A stretch of 64,000 nucleotides of DNA from Beroe forskalii. Lineage: Eukaryota > Ctenophora > Nuda > Beroida > Beroidae. This document shows, in pieces, positions 1 through 10,260 of the stretch. The stretch spans positions 868,001 through 932,000 of the forward strand of contig WFMF01000003.1 of the NCBI GenBank assembly GCA_011033025.1. Reading direction: 5' to 3'. The translations under genes and the position numbers were made by a program. Below the pieces are notes generated by a model. It ran no database searches, was not told the DNA's origin, and was given only the letters and a program-made list of their open reading frames with translations. The first letter of the stretch is position 1. Every line of letters starts with the position of its first letter.

Positions 1-1192
1 TAGAAGACAAAATATTGGAAGTGAGGAGGAATGGTTCCCAGAAGTAAACTTTAAGATCACTGACTCATCATGAGAATTTTTCGTCATTATACGTGCCAGG
101 GCCTATCCACGATTATCTATGCCCATTAAACAGAGTTACCTTTCACGCCTGCTGTAGTCTTTACTCTTGCTGCAAAGGTTCAAGGTTCTATAGGTAGCAG
201 GTATATGTGATCAAAGTTTTCGTTGTGGGTGATATCATGGACTCAGCCACAACACATTTCACACCAGCCAACATTTCCAGTTATGCAAGTTGCATACTAC
301 ATAAATACTACGCTTGATGAAACCAATCAATCACATGAAGGTACATTCCTTGAACTTCAGCTCAAATGACACGACGTTTTGATTTAAATTGCCAGGCATG
401 ATGTGTCCTAAACTGTGAACAAACGCCAGTACTCCTTCCCTTCATCAGCACATAAGGAAATGCCTATACTTTTTAACCACCTTGAGTTACCTCTTATCTC
501 AATTCAAGTCTTAAGTTATCAAAATAGCCGTCAATTTTCGAGCAAATACTAAATTTCCGTGTTTCAAATAGCCGCCACTACTCCATGTACATTTTCTAAT
601 CTAACATATCGGACATATTATTTGATTTTTGATGTAAAATAAACTATTTCTTTTACTGAACTATTTCTTTTACTGATAGATGTAAAGATGTAATAATCTG
701 CCGTTAAATTTCGCACGTCAGTCACATTTATATTTTATATACCTATCTAACTACAAACTACAGGACAGATCAAGTGCTTTTTAATAATACCGAGTTGACG
801 GGGTGAAACTTGAAAGGGTAACATTCAAAAAGCACGATGAACCCAGAAGAATTTAACTCAATTTGAATATCTGCGTTAAAATCTGCGACTGCAACTTATC
901 AAAAATGTGCCGAATTTCATTGATAAAATTGGTAGCATTTCGTTAGAAATGGCACAAATGGGGGTCAGTAGGGGTTCATCATGGGGTCAGTGGGGGTTCA
1001 CAAGGGGTCAGTAGGGGGGTCGATATTGATTCATTTCAAGATAGATTTTGAAGTTCAAATCGACAAAAAAATTGGGTTCAAGAGGTTTTACGATCAAATT
1101 GTGATGTGATCCATGTATACAATCAGAAAGGAAAATAACATATTATGGTGATTTGTGTGCAGCGTGAATGTTGTATTGAAGTACCGAAACAG
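1..1192. other. No gene recognised
   Basis: AT-rich non-coding DNA. I see no exon with convincing splice sites and no repeat beyond short GGGGTCAGT-type triplications near 960-1020. It may be an upstream intron of the exchanger gene at 5.7 kb, but nothing here proves that. Confidence 0.5.
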
Positions 1193-1315
1193 ATATTTCA
1201 AAATTTTTAGTTCTTTCTCAGTAGACTCAATTAGAAGCAGTTTTCAAATTACTCGAGCTTCATGAAACTGCTTGTAATTGAGTCAACTCAGAAAGAATAA
1301 AAAATTTTGAAATAT
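1193..1315. repeat. Imperfect foldback (about 50-bp arms)
   Basis: The arm at about 1193-1245 (ATATTTCAAAATTTTT...) is matched in inverse by the arm at about 1265-1315 (...AAAAAATTTTGAAATAT), with few mismatches and a short loop. No target-site duplication is clear. Probably a small MITE remnant. Confidence 0.6.
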
Positions 1316-2155
1316 ACCTAAGTTATCATGAGACTCAGAAACAGCGCACTGCTACTAAAGTACTAAGCGTTGAATGGTCATGATTACCTAATGAAACTTT
1401 TCACAAAATCGAAATTATATCTATCCTGTATGATGAGTAATCAAAACAGAAAATGTGGCCTAGATCTAAATGTCAAAAATACCAGATCTTCAATTTTTAG
1501 GTCGGTTGCTATGGGAACTCGTGTGGTTGCTATGGATGTATATACCTATGATATGCGGGACAAAACCATGTGATCAGCATGCTTGTATATAGATATACAT
1601 TTGCTCACCTTATATAGAGTGTATTGTACCTATAGCCTGCTCTGTACGTAATCTTATTCATGTGAAATGCCTTGAATGTACCTTCATCACCGCGTTGCTG
1701 TTGAAGTCCCATTGGCTCATCGGCACCCCTGCCTGAAAATGTTACTTTTCATAATTACATCGCATAATTAGTTGTGTACAATCACGAGATTAACACCCTG
1801 CTATTGAGTTTTGTGAAAACATGAATGTTGTACTGAAGTACCGCCACACTGTTTAATGTACTAAAGGGTGTACAATGTACAATGTACATTACATTCTAAA
1901 TCTAAGTAGGTACACTGCATCACCATCCAGTGATGACGTGTGCTGTATATGCGCATATTATATGATAACTTGTTAGTAGTCATTGATAACATAACTTAAA
2001 AATGAAATTGACAAAAGCATCTACTTCGATTTTATACTCATTGTCCATGTCACCGGTACTACTGTTGAAACAAGAATAAGTTTGTTGCTCCTTATCGAAT
2101 CACTGCCGGTTGCCACACTTGCAGGAAATCTGAAATGGTATCACTGTTAACGACG

Positions 2156-2652
2156 GTGGGGTGGACAAGGGTCTCTCGCTATTTTGGCAAACAAGAGTCT
2201 GGCGTTTTAAATTGCGCGCGCGCGTTGTCCACCCCACGAAATAGCACAACTGTGTGCTTTTTTCCAACAATTGACTGGCAATCCCTAAGGCTCCTACATT
2301 TTTGAGCTATCGACATGGGGTTTTTGTAATGCCTAGATAAATCTATTCTACACTGAAAGTCCATCTTCTTTTTTTGAATTAGGCCTCACAAGCTCGTCAA
2401 TCAATCAATGTTCACGCGCAATTGGAACTCGACGTTTTTCAACATTTGTACATAATGAGACATTGCGAACGTTGTGATTGGAGTTCCCAGATGATCCTCA
2501 TATCTCTGGATAGCTGAGACTTTCTCTATTGATTCCATGCAAGTTTTAAGAGAAATTTTGACTCTTTTGTCGTTTTTCGAACAGGAACGTTGTTCTAATT
2601 GGCGACTCGTCGCTACCTGCGCACAAAGTACTAGCAAAGGTGTCCACCCCAC
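2156..2652. repeat. Possible MITE bounded by 12-bp inverted repeats
   Basis: GTGGGGTGGACA at 2156-2167 is matched by its exact complement TGTCCACCCCAC at 2641-2652. A third copy of the right-end motif occurs at about 2227-2238. No target-site duplication could be assigned, so the mobile-element reading is tentative. Confidence 0.4.
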
Positions 2653-2668
2653 GTGCGCAGGGTGATTA

Positions 2669-2813
2669 CACCACCAAAACCGTTGGACGGTTGGTCTAGT
2701 AACCCCCCGCTGGTTTGGATGTGATCAGCCCATTTTGTCTCTTTTCAGGTTCCGTTGTCACCTCCAAACCCGCGGGGGGTTACTAGACCAACCGTCCAAC
2801 GGTTTTGGTGGTG
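2669..2813. repeat. 145-bp foldback element with about 50-bp inverted arms
   Basis: The left arm starts CACCACCAAAACCGTTGG at 2669 and the right arm ends in its complement at 2813. The arms continue inward through GGTCTAGTAACCCCCCGC and its complement before small mismatches. Part of the unit recurs near 37.86 kb, which marks it as a dispersed repeat. Confidence 0.7.
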
Positions 2814-2937
2814 ATATCTTGACAGATGTATGTTTGAACCCTTGTTACTTGCCCAAAGTCAGTTTGGACCCACGTAACTTGCCCTCACATAGTCCAAACC
2901 CTCGTTACTAGCCCATGCAAGTCTAACCCACATAAAT

Positions 2938-3333
2938 CATTAGTCGCATTTGAACTCATTTCAACGTAACCAAGTCGAAAATCCCGTGTAAATAACAATT
3001 TCTTCAAATCCCCTAATTTCTACAGAACGTCCGTGTACTCACGTGCTAAAATATGGCAACCAGATCTAATTTCATGTGCATTAGTCGTATTTAAACTCAT
3101 TTCAACATAATCAAGTCGAAAATGCTGCGTAAATATCAATTTCTTCAAATCCCCTAATTTCTACAAAACGTCCGCGTGAACTCACGTGCTAAAATATGGC
3201 AACCAGATCTAATTTCATGTGCATTAGTCGTATTTAAACTCATTTCAACATAATCAAGTCGAAAATCCTGCGTAAATATCAATTTCTTCAAATCCCTAAT
3301 TTCTACAAAACGTCCGCGTGAACTCACGTGCTT
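2938..3333. repeat. Three tandem copies of a ~142-bp repeat
   Basis: Copies begin at 2938, 3079 and 3222 with CATTAGTCG, each running to ACGTCCGCGTGAACTCACGTG-type sequence; the third is partial. Related single copies occur near 4310-4400 and 38040-38190, so the unit is also dispersed. Confidence 0.8.
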
Positions 3334-3349
3334 CACTAGTCCATTGTAT

Positions 3350-3566
3350 ATTTTCCGTTATTCGGACCCCCGTTATTCGGACCCCCGATATTCAGACCCC
3401 CGTTATTCGGACCCCCGTTACTCGGACCCCCGTTATTCGGACCCCCCGTTATTCGGACCCCCGTTACTCGGACCCCGTTATTTGGAACCCCGTTATTCGG
3501 ACCCCCGATATTCGGACCCCCGTTATTCGGACCCCCGTTATTCGGACCCCCGTTATTCGGACCCAC
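3350..3566. repeat. 15-bp minisatellite (GTTATTCGGACCCCC)
   Basis: About 14 copies with small variants (GATATTCGG, GTTACTCGG). The period is a multiple of three, so several frames stay open on both strands as Pro/Arg/Thr or Gly/Asn repeats. I do not regard these as genes. Confidence 0.9.
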
Positions 3567-5290
3567 ATAATCCGATGAAAACTCTATGAGTTGGAGATGT
3601 AAAAGTAGCGCAAAATAGCGTTCTATCACAAAATACGCTATTTTAGTGGTTTTACGCGATTTTGATGACGTCATCACAGCACCCAAATAAGCTCAAACCA
3701 ACTTCCCATATAGCCTATCACACAATTCCGCCTTAGTAAAACATACTTTGACCAGTCTCATCTCAAGATAAGTCGCAGTTCTTGACATCTCACTCTTTTA
3801 AGTTTTGTCCTATAATTTGGAAATCGATTTTTCACCGTACCTTAGAAAATCGCGTATATCTCGATGAAAAATCGAGATAGCCCAATGATCCATATGATTT
3901 TCTGAAAGCTCTTTAAATTTGCTAAAAATCATTCTGAAAAATCAGACAGCTATCTCCTTTCCTTCTTGGTGAAAAATGCGCTCGAAAATAGCCTATTTTC
4001 GCTAAAAGAAATAAAATTTCGCTAAGTTGATGACGTCATAGTGACGTGAAATGACGTCACCAGAACTTCTCTTATAGCCTATAACATTTTCCCATCTTAG
4101 ATCAACAAAACCTGACCTCGATCATGGCTCTACCATTTCCCGTTCTTGAGATCTCATCGTTTTAAATTAGCTCCCAATTATCATGATATATCTTATATCT
4201 ACCTCAGACAAAACCGCAAGCGGTCGTCATAGCAACCCCCTCACAGAGTCACAGGGGCGCCGCCTTTTAATTGTAAGAGGTTTTTGTCTATTACATTGTG
4301 ACTTGTTTCAATCAAATCAAGTCGAAAATTCGGTCTTAAGACTCAAATTTCAAATTTGCCTAATTTCTACAAAACGTCCACGTGAACTCACGTGCACTTC
4401 ATTTCCATGGGCCATTTCTTGTTCTATTTGAGTACCAAGTAAATCAAAAATGTTGATTCAGTCACTATCGTATAGCACAACAGCCCTGCACTTTTGGAAT
4501 TCGGCCTGAAATTGGACTTAGCCAAATTTTCGACTTTTCGCGCGGCTCAAATTTACGTTTTTGAGGGGCTACCACACCTTCCCTTAAATCAGGAAGACTT
4601 GAAACTTTTTTACCCTTGATATTTGACTGAAAAAGAACATTGATTCGCCTGGAAAAGATGGAGCAATGTTGGTGAACTGAGATATAGATGCTCAAAGTCA
4701 CCATATTTTGGCCTAGTAAAGATCCTCGATTTTTGAGGCCCCCCACGACCTCATTTTTCACCCAATCACCATGAAACTTCTTTTGTGGCTAAATCTCGAG
4801 GTCTAGATGCTACATAAGTCGGGAAATCATGACGCGGTAGAAAACTTTTCAGATACAGTGCTTCAAAGTGGTCCAAAATTACGTTTTTCGCTAAAAATCG
4901 TGATTTCATCGATTTTGATGACGTCATAACAGCAAAAAAAAAAATCGATCCGCGAAACTTCCTACATAGCCTATTACATTCTCCCATCTTAGTTGAAAAA
5001 AACCCGCCTCGATCAAGGCTCTACCATTTGTGGTTCTCGAGATCTCAGCGATTCAAATTTGCTCCTAAATTATCAGCTATACCATATAAGTATATATTAT
5101 ATAAATATTCCCATCTTTTTCTTTTTAGTATAGTGTCCTGGCAAGGTTACGTTCGAGGGGAGGATATCTCGAGATTTTGGTATACGCATTCACTCGAGAG
5201 GGGTCGACTCCTACGTAAAATTTGACGAGGAATCGTTTAAGATAGGTTTCGAAGCTCTCAGATGCTTCCTTCACCATTTTCAAACGCAAG
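3567..5290. repeat. Diverged long repeat with four TGACGTCA palindromes
   Basis: Blocks around 3660-3840, 4020-4180 and 4915-5070 share the order GATGACGTCAT, TATAGCCTAT(T)ACA, CCATCTTAG and ATCTCA. They look like old copies of one repeat. TGACGTCA occurs at 3666-3673, 4031-4038, 4052-4059 and 4919-4926. No exon is seen. Confidence 0.55.
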
Positions 5291-5314
5291 TTTTTTTTTT
5301 TTTTTTTTTTTTTT
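5291..5314. repeat. Poly(T) run of 24
   Basis: Uninterrupted T homopolymer. It may be the poly(A) tail of a minus-strand retroposon, but no body could be recognised beside it. Confidence 0.8.
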
Positions 5315-5339
5315 CTTACTGTGAGGGGGTTGCCGTCCT

Positions 5340-5570
5340 TGCCAGGACGGAAATATTATTATTAATCTTATTATTATATCACCCTGTGACACTCGTTCGT
5401 CTAATATATACCCTGGCCAGTCTTTTCTATTACCGCGGGGGGTTACCGCCCTGGCCAGGGCGGGAATATATTATTATATCACCCTGTGACACTCAAATCT
5501 CTAATATATATACCCTGGCCAGTCTTTTTTATTACCGCGGGGGGTTACCGCCCTGGCCAGGGCGGGAAAA
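5340..5570. repeat. Two tandem copies of a ~100-bp repeat with GCCCTGGCCAGGGC
   Basis: The blocks share TATACCCTGGCCAGTCTTTT, ACCGCGGGGGGTTACCG and CCCTGGCCAGGGCGGGAA. Related single copies are seen near 38.67-38.71 kb and, inverted, near 56.15 kb. Confidence 0.7.
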
Positions 5571-5733
5571 GGAATAGATGAATTTCAACATGATATTTCC
5601 GAAATGGGCATTTCCGAAATGGACACTGATTTCGTGATTTTTGGACTATTAGATTTTTTTCAATTGGAAAAATGTATCAATTTACTCAATAAGTCAATAA
5701 ATCGTGTAGTCCTAATCAGTCACTTCGTTTCAG

Positions 5734-5768
5734 GCTAACATATCCTACCAGTTAACGGCCAAACAAAG
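5734..5768 (+). CDS. NHE8-like sodium/proton exchanger, 35-nt exon
   Basis: A tiny exon between a good acceptor (TTCGTTTCAG) and donor (GTAAGA). It reads ANISYQLTAKQ with two bases left over. Those two bases join the next exon's first base to give Ser, so the protein continues as ...[17 protein letters not shown]. That matches the NHE8 family segment before the conserved ISAVDPVA motif. The consistent phase and family match make it believable despite its length. The exons that should precede it (N-terminus and first membrane helices) were not found in the upstream 5.7 kb. Confidence 0.6.
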
Positions 5769-7140
5769 GTAAGATTTAATAAACTTAATTTCAACTTAAT
5801 ACGTGCTTATTAACGATTGAACATGTTATTTTGCCATTGCCAAATGATATTTGATACTCTGTAAGTCTGTATAATCAAGTACCACAGTTTAGTATCTTGC
5901 TTTATGAGAATTCTGAGAAGAGCTGAAATGTGCTGGCCCCAACTCTGAGTCTCACATCTGTTGAAAATGACAAAGCAAATTATCCCGGGTTAATTACATT
6001 TCTGTTGAATTGATTCCATGTGGCGCTGTATTTTTAAAGATTTAAACATAGTGTACAACTGTAGGATTTTAATTTCCCTTCAATCACAGACGAAAATGTA
6101 CATTGGTTAGTGCGTTAGTGGTTCTGGTGTTGGCCTTACACTGGTTCTGTTTTGTGAGTTAGTGGTTCTGGTGTTCCCTATTAACTTATTAAACTGACAC
6201 TGGAACTGGAATATAAAACATGGAACTGCTATTTAATACAGCTACTGTGTCTAATGCTGGTAGTGGTATACTATTAAAACACACCATGAACAATGCCAAG
6301 TTTCATACACAGAGAGTATTGTCATTGTGTGTTGTATCACATATCAGATGAGCCGGTGTGTGTGTGTGTGTCTCCTTTATTATGACAATGTGACTGTGAC
6401 GATTGTATTGTTATGATCTCGTAGAGATCAACTTGTAGAATTAGTTCGGTTATATAAAATCAAGGTGCCCTCACATGATATTTAATAAATAATTAACACG
6501 TAAGAGATTAACATTTAGATAATGTAGCCCAGTAATTACGATCAATGATATAATTCTCAATTATAAGATGCCAAGTCCTGCATGTGGAGATGTAGCTATA
6601 CAGTAATTACAATAATGCTAACTCTGCCACTTTAATAATTGTTTACTATACATTAATCTTATGGCAGGTGACCGAGTTTGATTAATCTACTGTCATTAAT
6701 AACGAGCAATCTTCTCTGAAATGCATACTTGCTTATTATCAAGTTCTCGCTATCAGTAGTATTAGAATCCGACTACCAAGGTTATAGCTTGGCACGTGTC
6801 TGATTTTGCATACTTTATCAATGGCAGGAGTATTATTGACCTCTGTAAGAACTAGGACTTGAGGAACTCCATTGATAATATCATTTTAGGTTAAGTTAAT
6901 TATACAAGTAGCAAGTTGGTGTTTTTAAGATGCCCTGAAAGCGGCCCTACGGACAAAATCCCCATTGTTTTCCCTGAGATGGCTGCAGGGCACATGACAG
7001 CGCCCTGATTTAACATTGACCTAAGTAAATCACAATCAACGACTCCCCAAACCCCGTAAATTCTTTGCTGTTCTTATATGTTTATATTCTTTTCGCTTTC
7101 ATGGTTGGAGACATAAACTTCATTAATCTATCTGTTTCAG
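5769..7140 (+). other. Intron, no embedded gene seen
   Basis: AT-rich sequence between two exchanger exons. It has a (GT)n run at about 6355-6371 and nothing else that I recognise. Confidence 0.6.
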
Positions 7141-7284
7141 TTTTGGTTTCGGAGCGCTGATCTCAGCAGTAGATCCGGTGGCAACTCTCGCCATATTCTC
7201 AGCCATTGATGTGCACCCGACTCTTTACATGCTGGTGTTTGGGGAAAGTGTTCTCAACGACGCAGTCTCCATTGTCATGACAGA
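7141..7284 (+). CDS. SLC9A8: NHE8-like sodium/proton exchanger, core exon
   Basis: Acceptor TCTGTTTCAG, donor GA|GTAAGT. It encodes [19 protein letters not shown]...[23 protein letters not shown]. The DPVA and [13 protein letters not shown] motifs belong to the transport core of CPA1 Na+/H+ exchangers. ISAVDPVAT together with [15 protein letters not shown] points to NHE8 rather than to NHE6/7/9 or the plasma-membrane NHEs. NHE8 proteins exchange luminal or cytosolic H+ for Na+/K+ in Golgi, endosomal and apical membranes. The Asp of ISAVDPV and the E/D pair of GES.LND are present. The donor is repeated several times just downstream. Confidence 0.9.
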
Positions 7285-7435
7285 GTAAGTGATGTCATGT
7301 GTTGTCATGATAGAGTAAGTGTTGTCATGTGTTGTCAGGACGGAGTGAGTGTTGTCATGACAGAGTGAGTGTTGTCATGTGTTGACATGACAGAGTGAGT
7401 GTTGTCATGTGTTGTCATTCGACAGAGTAAATAAA
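7272..7435 (+). repeat. 30-bp tandem repeat copying the exon 3' end and donor
   Basis: About six units of GTTGTCATGACAGAGTGAGT plus GTTGTCATGT. The first unit is the real exon end (ATTGTCATGACAGA|GTAAGT). Later units keep GA|GTAAGT or GA|GTGAGT, giving several potential donors in a row. The last unit is degraded (CAGAGTAAATAA). Confidence 0.85.
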
Positions 7436-7969
7436 GTGATTCAACTTTCTGAAAAAATGAATGCTTCAGTCAACTCTAGTTCAGTGAATGCCTCAAAGTT
7501 TGAGCTATTGGTGTGTACACCAGACGTGCCTAAATTTTCCTGCTTTGACTTTTAAAACTTTAAATATAGAAACCACTAGCTGAGTTTAAAAATAGGAAAG
7601 GAAATCGATAGTATTTAACCCCTTATAAATTCTTGGTATTTTTAAATGGCCGATATAATATCTCAATTCGGTATTTAGTGTGGTATACTTTAATGATGCG
7701 GACACGGAGTGTTTCCTAATTTCAAAAGTTCAAAATACCCCACATACAGTTTATTAGCGTGTAGGGAAATAGGAAAGACGTCACATAGTACACCTCAGCA
7801 AGTTGGTAAATATAGGTAAATATAGGTAATTACCGTCAAGAATCAAGAGGCGTGGCCTATGAATTAGAGATGCCTTGCAAATCCGAAAATTTGCAGTTAT
7901 GGCATCTATGTATTATCATGAACTGGACCCTTAAGGCTATCTACTCATCTAACCTACTCCTTCCCTCAG
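7436..7969 (+). other. Intron, no embedded gene seen
   Basis: AT-rich intronic sequence. Pyrimidine-rich DNA leads into the acceptor at 7967-7969. Confidence 0.5.
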
Positions 7970-8018
7970 CACTATCATCCACTTCAACGACACAGAAGCA
8001 GGGAGTGCCATTGGCTCC
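7970..8018 (+). CDS. SLC9A8: NHE8-like exon, first (truncated) of two tandem copies
   Basis: Acceptor CTTCCCTCAG, then C ACT ATC ATC CAC TTC..., giving TIIHFNDTEAGSAIGS in phase with the preceding exon (GA+C = Asp). The copy breaks off into a C run at about 8019, where the second copy continues with CGCGTTCGGGGAC. It looks like a duplicated exon start, acceptor included. This copy keeps the reading frame through the Gly-Ser-Ala stretch. The more complete copy has an extra base. Confidence 0.6.
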
Positions 8019-8057
8019 CCCCCCCCCGCCGCTTATCTAATATACCCCTCCCCTCAG

Positions 8058-8158
8058 TACGATCATCCACTTCAACGACACTGAAGCAGGGGAGTGCTAT
8101 CGGCTCCGCGTTCGGGGACTTCTTCCTCTCCTTCAGCATGAGTGGAGTAGTAGGCGTG
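8058..8158 (+). CDS. SLC9A8: NHE8-like exon, second copy, with a 1-base frameshift
   Basis: Acceptor CCCCTCAG, then T ACG ATC ATC, giving TIIHFNDTEAG. At about 8090 the copy has GCAGGGGAGTGC where the first copy has GCAGGGAGTGCC. This one extra G moves the frame. After it, the sequence resumes in the expected frame as SAIGSAFGDFFLSFSMSGVV, similar to the membrane segment that follows [11 protein letters not shown] in NHE8. The donor is uncertain (GTG|GTATTT at 8159 would give phase 0). Either an assembly error or a real disabling change is possible. Confidence 0.6.
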
Positions 8159-8240
8159 GTATTTGCCCCCCCCCTAGCCCCTCCTCCTCAAACATACATT
8201 TCTCCACTGAAGACACCTTCCTCCCCCCGAGTTCTGTCAG

Positions 8241-8391
8241 CACTATTACATGCCTCTTTGCGTACGGTCCGTCTTCCTCTCCTTCAGTATGCAGAGGACT
8301 GGGCATCTGAGCGTCCTCGATCATGGCGATACTATCCAGTGGGATTGTCATGAGTCATTACGCTCATTACAACCTCTCCTTCATGACACAG
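8241..8391 (+). CDS. SLC9A8: NHE8-like exon, with probable frameshifts
   Basis: After CTGTCAG the text resembles ALLHASLRTV. After a frame break near 8290-8310 it reads IMAILSSGIVMSHYAHYNLS and ends MTQ|GTTAGA. That second part is a clear match to the NHE8 helix ...SGIMAILFSGIVMSHY. The exon's 5' border and the middle (YAED/EGLG...) are unsure. At least one single-base indel is needed to join the halves. The 3' end is in phase 0 with the next exon. Confidence 0.6.
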
Positions 8392-8485
8392 GTTAGATCC
8401 AGTGGCATTGTCAGGGTGATTAGTACGCTAATTAATGACACAGGTTAATATGCGGTTTGAAAGGAGGATTAACGTGAATAATGAC
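8330..8485 (+). repeat. Degenerate triplicate of exon end plus donor
   Basis: CCAGTGGGATTGTCA...CATGACACAG|GTTAGA (the real exon end, 8391) is followed by CCAGTGGCATTGTCA...AATGACACAG|GTTAAT and then by AATAATGACACAG|GTCGTT. Each copy places ATGACACAG before a GT. Confidence 0.65.
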
Positions 8486-9541
8486 ACAGGTCGTTATTAC
8501 GTCATTTATGAATGGGCGTGCTGCCAAATTATGTTGAAAAATTGATGAAAATAACCACATATTATTTGACGCGCGGTATAGCAGTGGGCTGTTTAACGCG
8601 CTAATTAGTGCTGCGTTAATTGGCTTAACACACACAAACACACACGCGCGTTTGGTAATTGGTTTCGTCACACGGGTTACTGCACACCTGTAGTAAATAT
8701 GGGTGTGTCGCAATGCCTGGGTTATATGTACAACACCACATTACCCCTCTTACGTCAGGGGTTAAATACTTTAAGATAATGTACCGCAGGCTCTTATTAA
8801 TGTACCACAGGCTCTTATTAATGTACCGCAGCTCCTCCTTGATGTCATGCCATACGTCTTTAAATATCATATACCAAATAGTGCATATTGTTTTGCATGC
8901 GGTACAGTGTTTACTGCACGGTATTATTGTAACTATTGCATTGTCATTATAACATTCAATACACAGAACACAACTCATAGTGCTGGAAGGTGTAAACGGT
9001 TCCCCTCGCTCTTTTAATGACCGGTGCCTGAGGTAATTGACAACACTGCCCCTGTGTGGTAATCATGCAACCCGTAATGTGACGAAGTGGGGTAAATTAT
9101 AGGGCCCCCTTGTCGTGTGGATGTGTGTAGTTATAACAAGTCAGAGGCTATTAATTGAGGTCAACTAACTTTAGATGTGTATAATGTGGTATTGGCTAGG
9201 AAATGACTGGTGGTTGCTGGTGAGGCCGTGAGAATAGCCCGGTACCCGCATAGGTTATTAAACACCACTTAAAAGTAAAGCATACCTATGCCACTTAAAA
9301 CATGCCTGAGATAACACCGACAATCGATGTATGCACACATCCACAGTGATTCACTGCCTCAAATAAACCGACACTCTGTCCCTTGTCTTTCGCATCTCCA
9401 CGCACCCATATGACTCTCAAAAGCTAAAATTGTAAAACTCCTACAGTATGTATGGACTAAACATCCCTACAGTTCAGCTGCAAGTGTTTACTATTCCCAC
9501 TTCTACAGTTCAGAAAGTGTTAACTATGTTCTTCTCTCCAG
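8486..9541 (+). other. Intron, no embedded gene seen
   Basis: It holds a CA-rich microsatellite (about 8627-8650) and a short triplicate of TGTACCGCAGGCTCTTATTAA-type units (8778-8840). No exon is recognised. Confidence 0.5.
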
Positions 9542-9667
9542 GTGACAGTTCAGCAAGTGTTCAGGACCTTTGCCTTCTTAGCAGAGTCGTGTGTGTTCGC
9601 CTACCTGGGTATGGCGATATTCAGCTTCTCTCATTCCTTCCAACCTGCCTTCATAGTCTGGAGCATT
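9542..9667 (+). CDS. SLC9A8: NHE8-like sodium/proton exchanger exon
   Basis: Acceptor TTCTCTCCAG, donor ATT|GTAAGT, 42 codons, phase 0 at both ends. It begins VTVQQVFRTFAFLAESCVFA and continues YLGMAIFSFSHSFQPAFIVWSI. This is the NHE8 segment with T(L/F)RT.AFL.E(T/S)CVFA.LG..IFSF, the helix carrying the conserved Glu of AFLAE. The frame joins cleanly to MTQ of the exon before and to ILCLVGRG of the exon after. The exon is intact. Its last ~28 bases are copied twice in the following intron. Confidence 0.9.
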
Positions 9668-10040
9668 GTAAGTACCTGATTAACTGCTAAACCAGGGTTC
9701 AGCGGTCCTTAGTTACCGCTTTCCTGGGAAGTCTTGGGTTTTACTAAACACTCTTTAGCTTTTACTCCAACCTGCTTTCATAGTTGTAAGAAAACATCCA
9801 GGGTTCAGTCATAATTACCGCTTTCCTGGGAAGTCTTAGGTTTTTAAACACTCCTTTATTAACACTCCAACCTGATTTGAAATTGTGAGTAATAATATCG
9901 TAAATTTTTAAAACTTCTCGTATCAACGCTTTCAACATACTCCCTAAATTTGGTGAGATCAGTTGACTGCTAAACCAGGGTTCAACGCCCCAGAAGTCCT
10001 ACTTTTCTGGGAATTCTTGGGTTTAGCTTTTAGCTTTTAC
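9640..10040 (+). repeat. Three diverged ~120-bp repeats starting in the exon end
   Basis: CCAACCTGCCTTCATAG...ATTGTAAGT at the exon end is echoed by CCAACCTGCTTTCATAGTTGTAAG (about 9765) and CCAACCTGATTTGAAATTGTGAGT (about 9867). Each copy is followed by CCAGGGTTCA and then by CTGGGAA(G/T)TCTT.GGTTT. The copies carry donor-like GT sites. Confidence 0.75.
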
Positions 10041-10260
10041 ACCGTAGGAATTTAATTTCAAAAGGCATTCTTCAAATTCAAATTACTAGGTACTTCACTG
10101 CTTTACTACTTTACTAGGTAGTTCTTTGATTTCTACTATCAATCGTCAGTGCCGTACCCTCGGTACCCTCTCTTTATACCTTGCCCATACCTATTTAGAT
10201 TTTGCCCATAAAAGCGGCACCCCTCCACAGAGGGTTTTCAATCAATCATTCATTCATTCA

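Noticed and set aside
3318-3686. Open frames reading IRTPVIRTPV or GGPNNGGPNN
   Set aside because: By-product of a 15-bp minisatellite.
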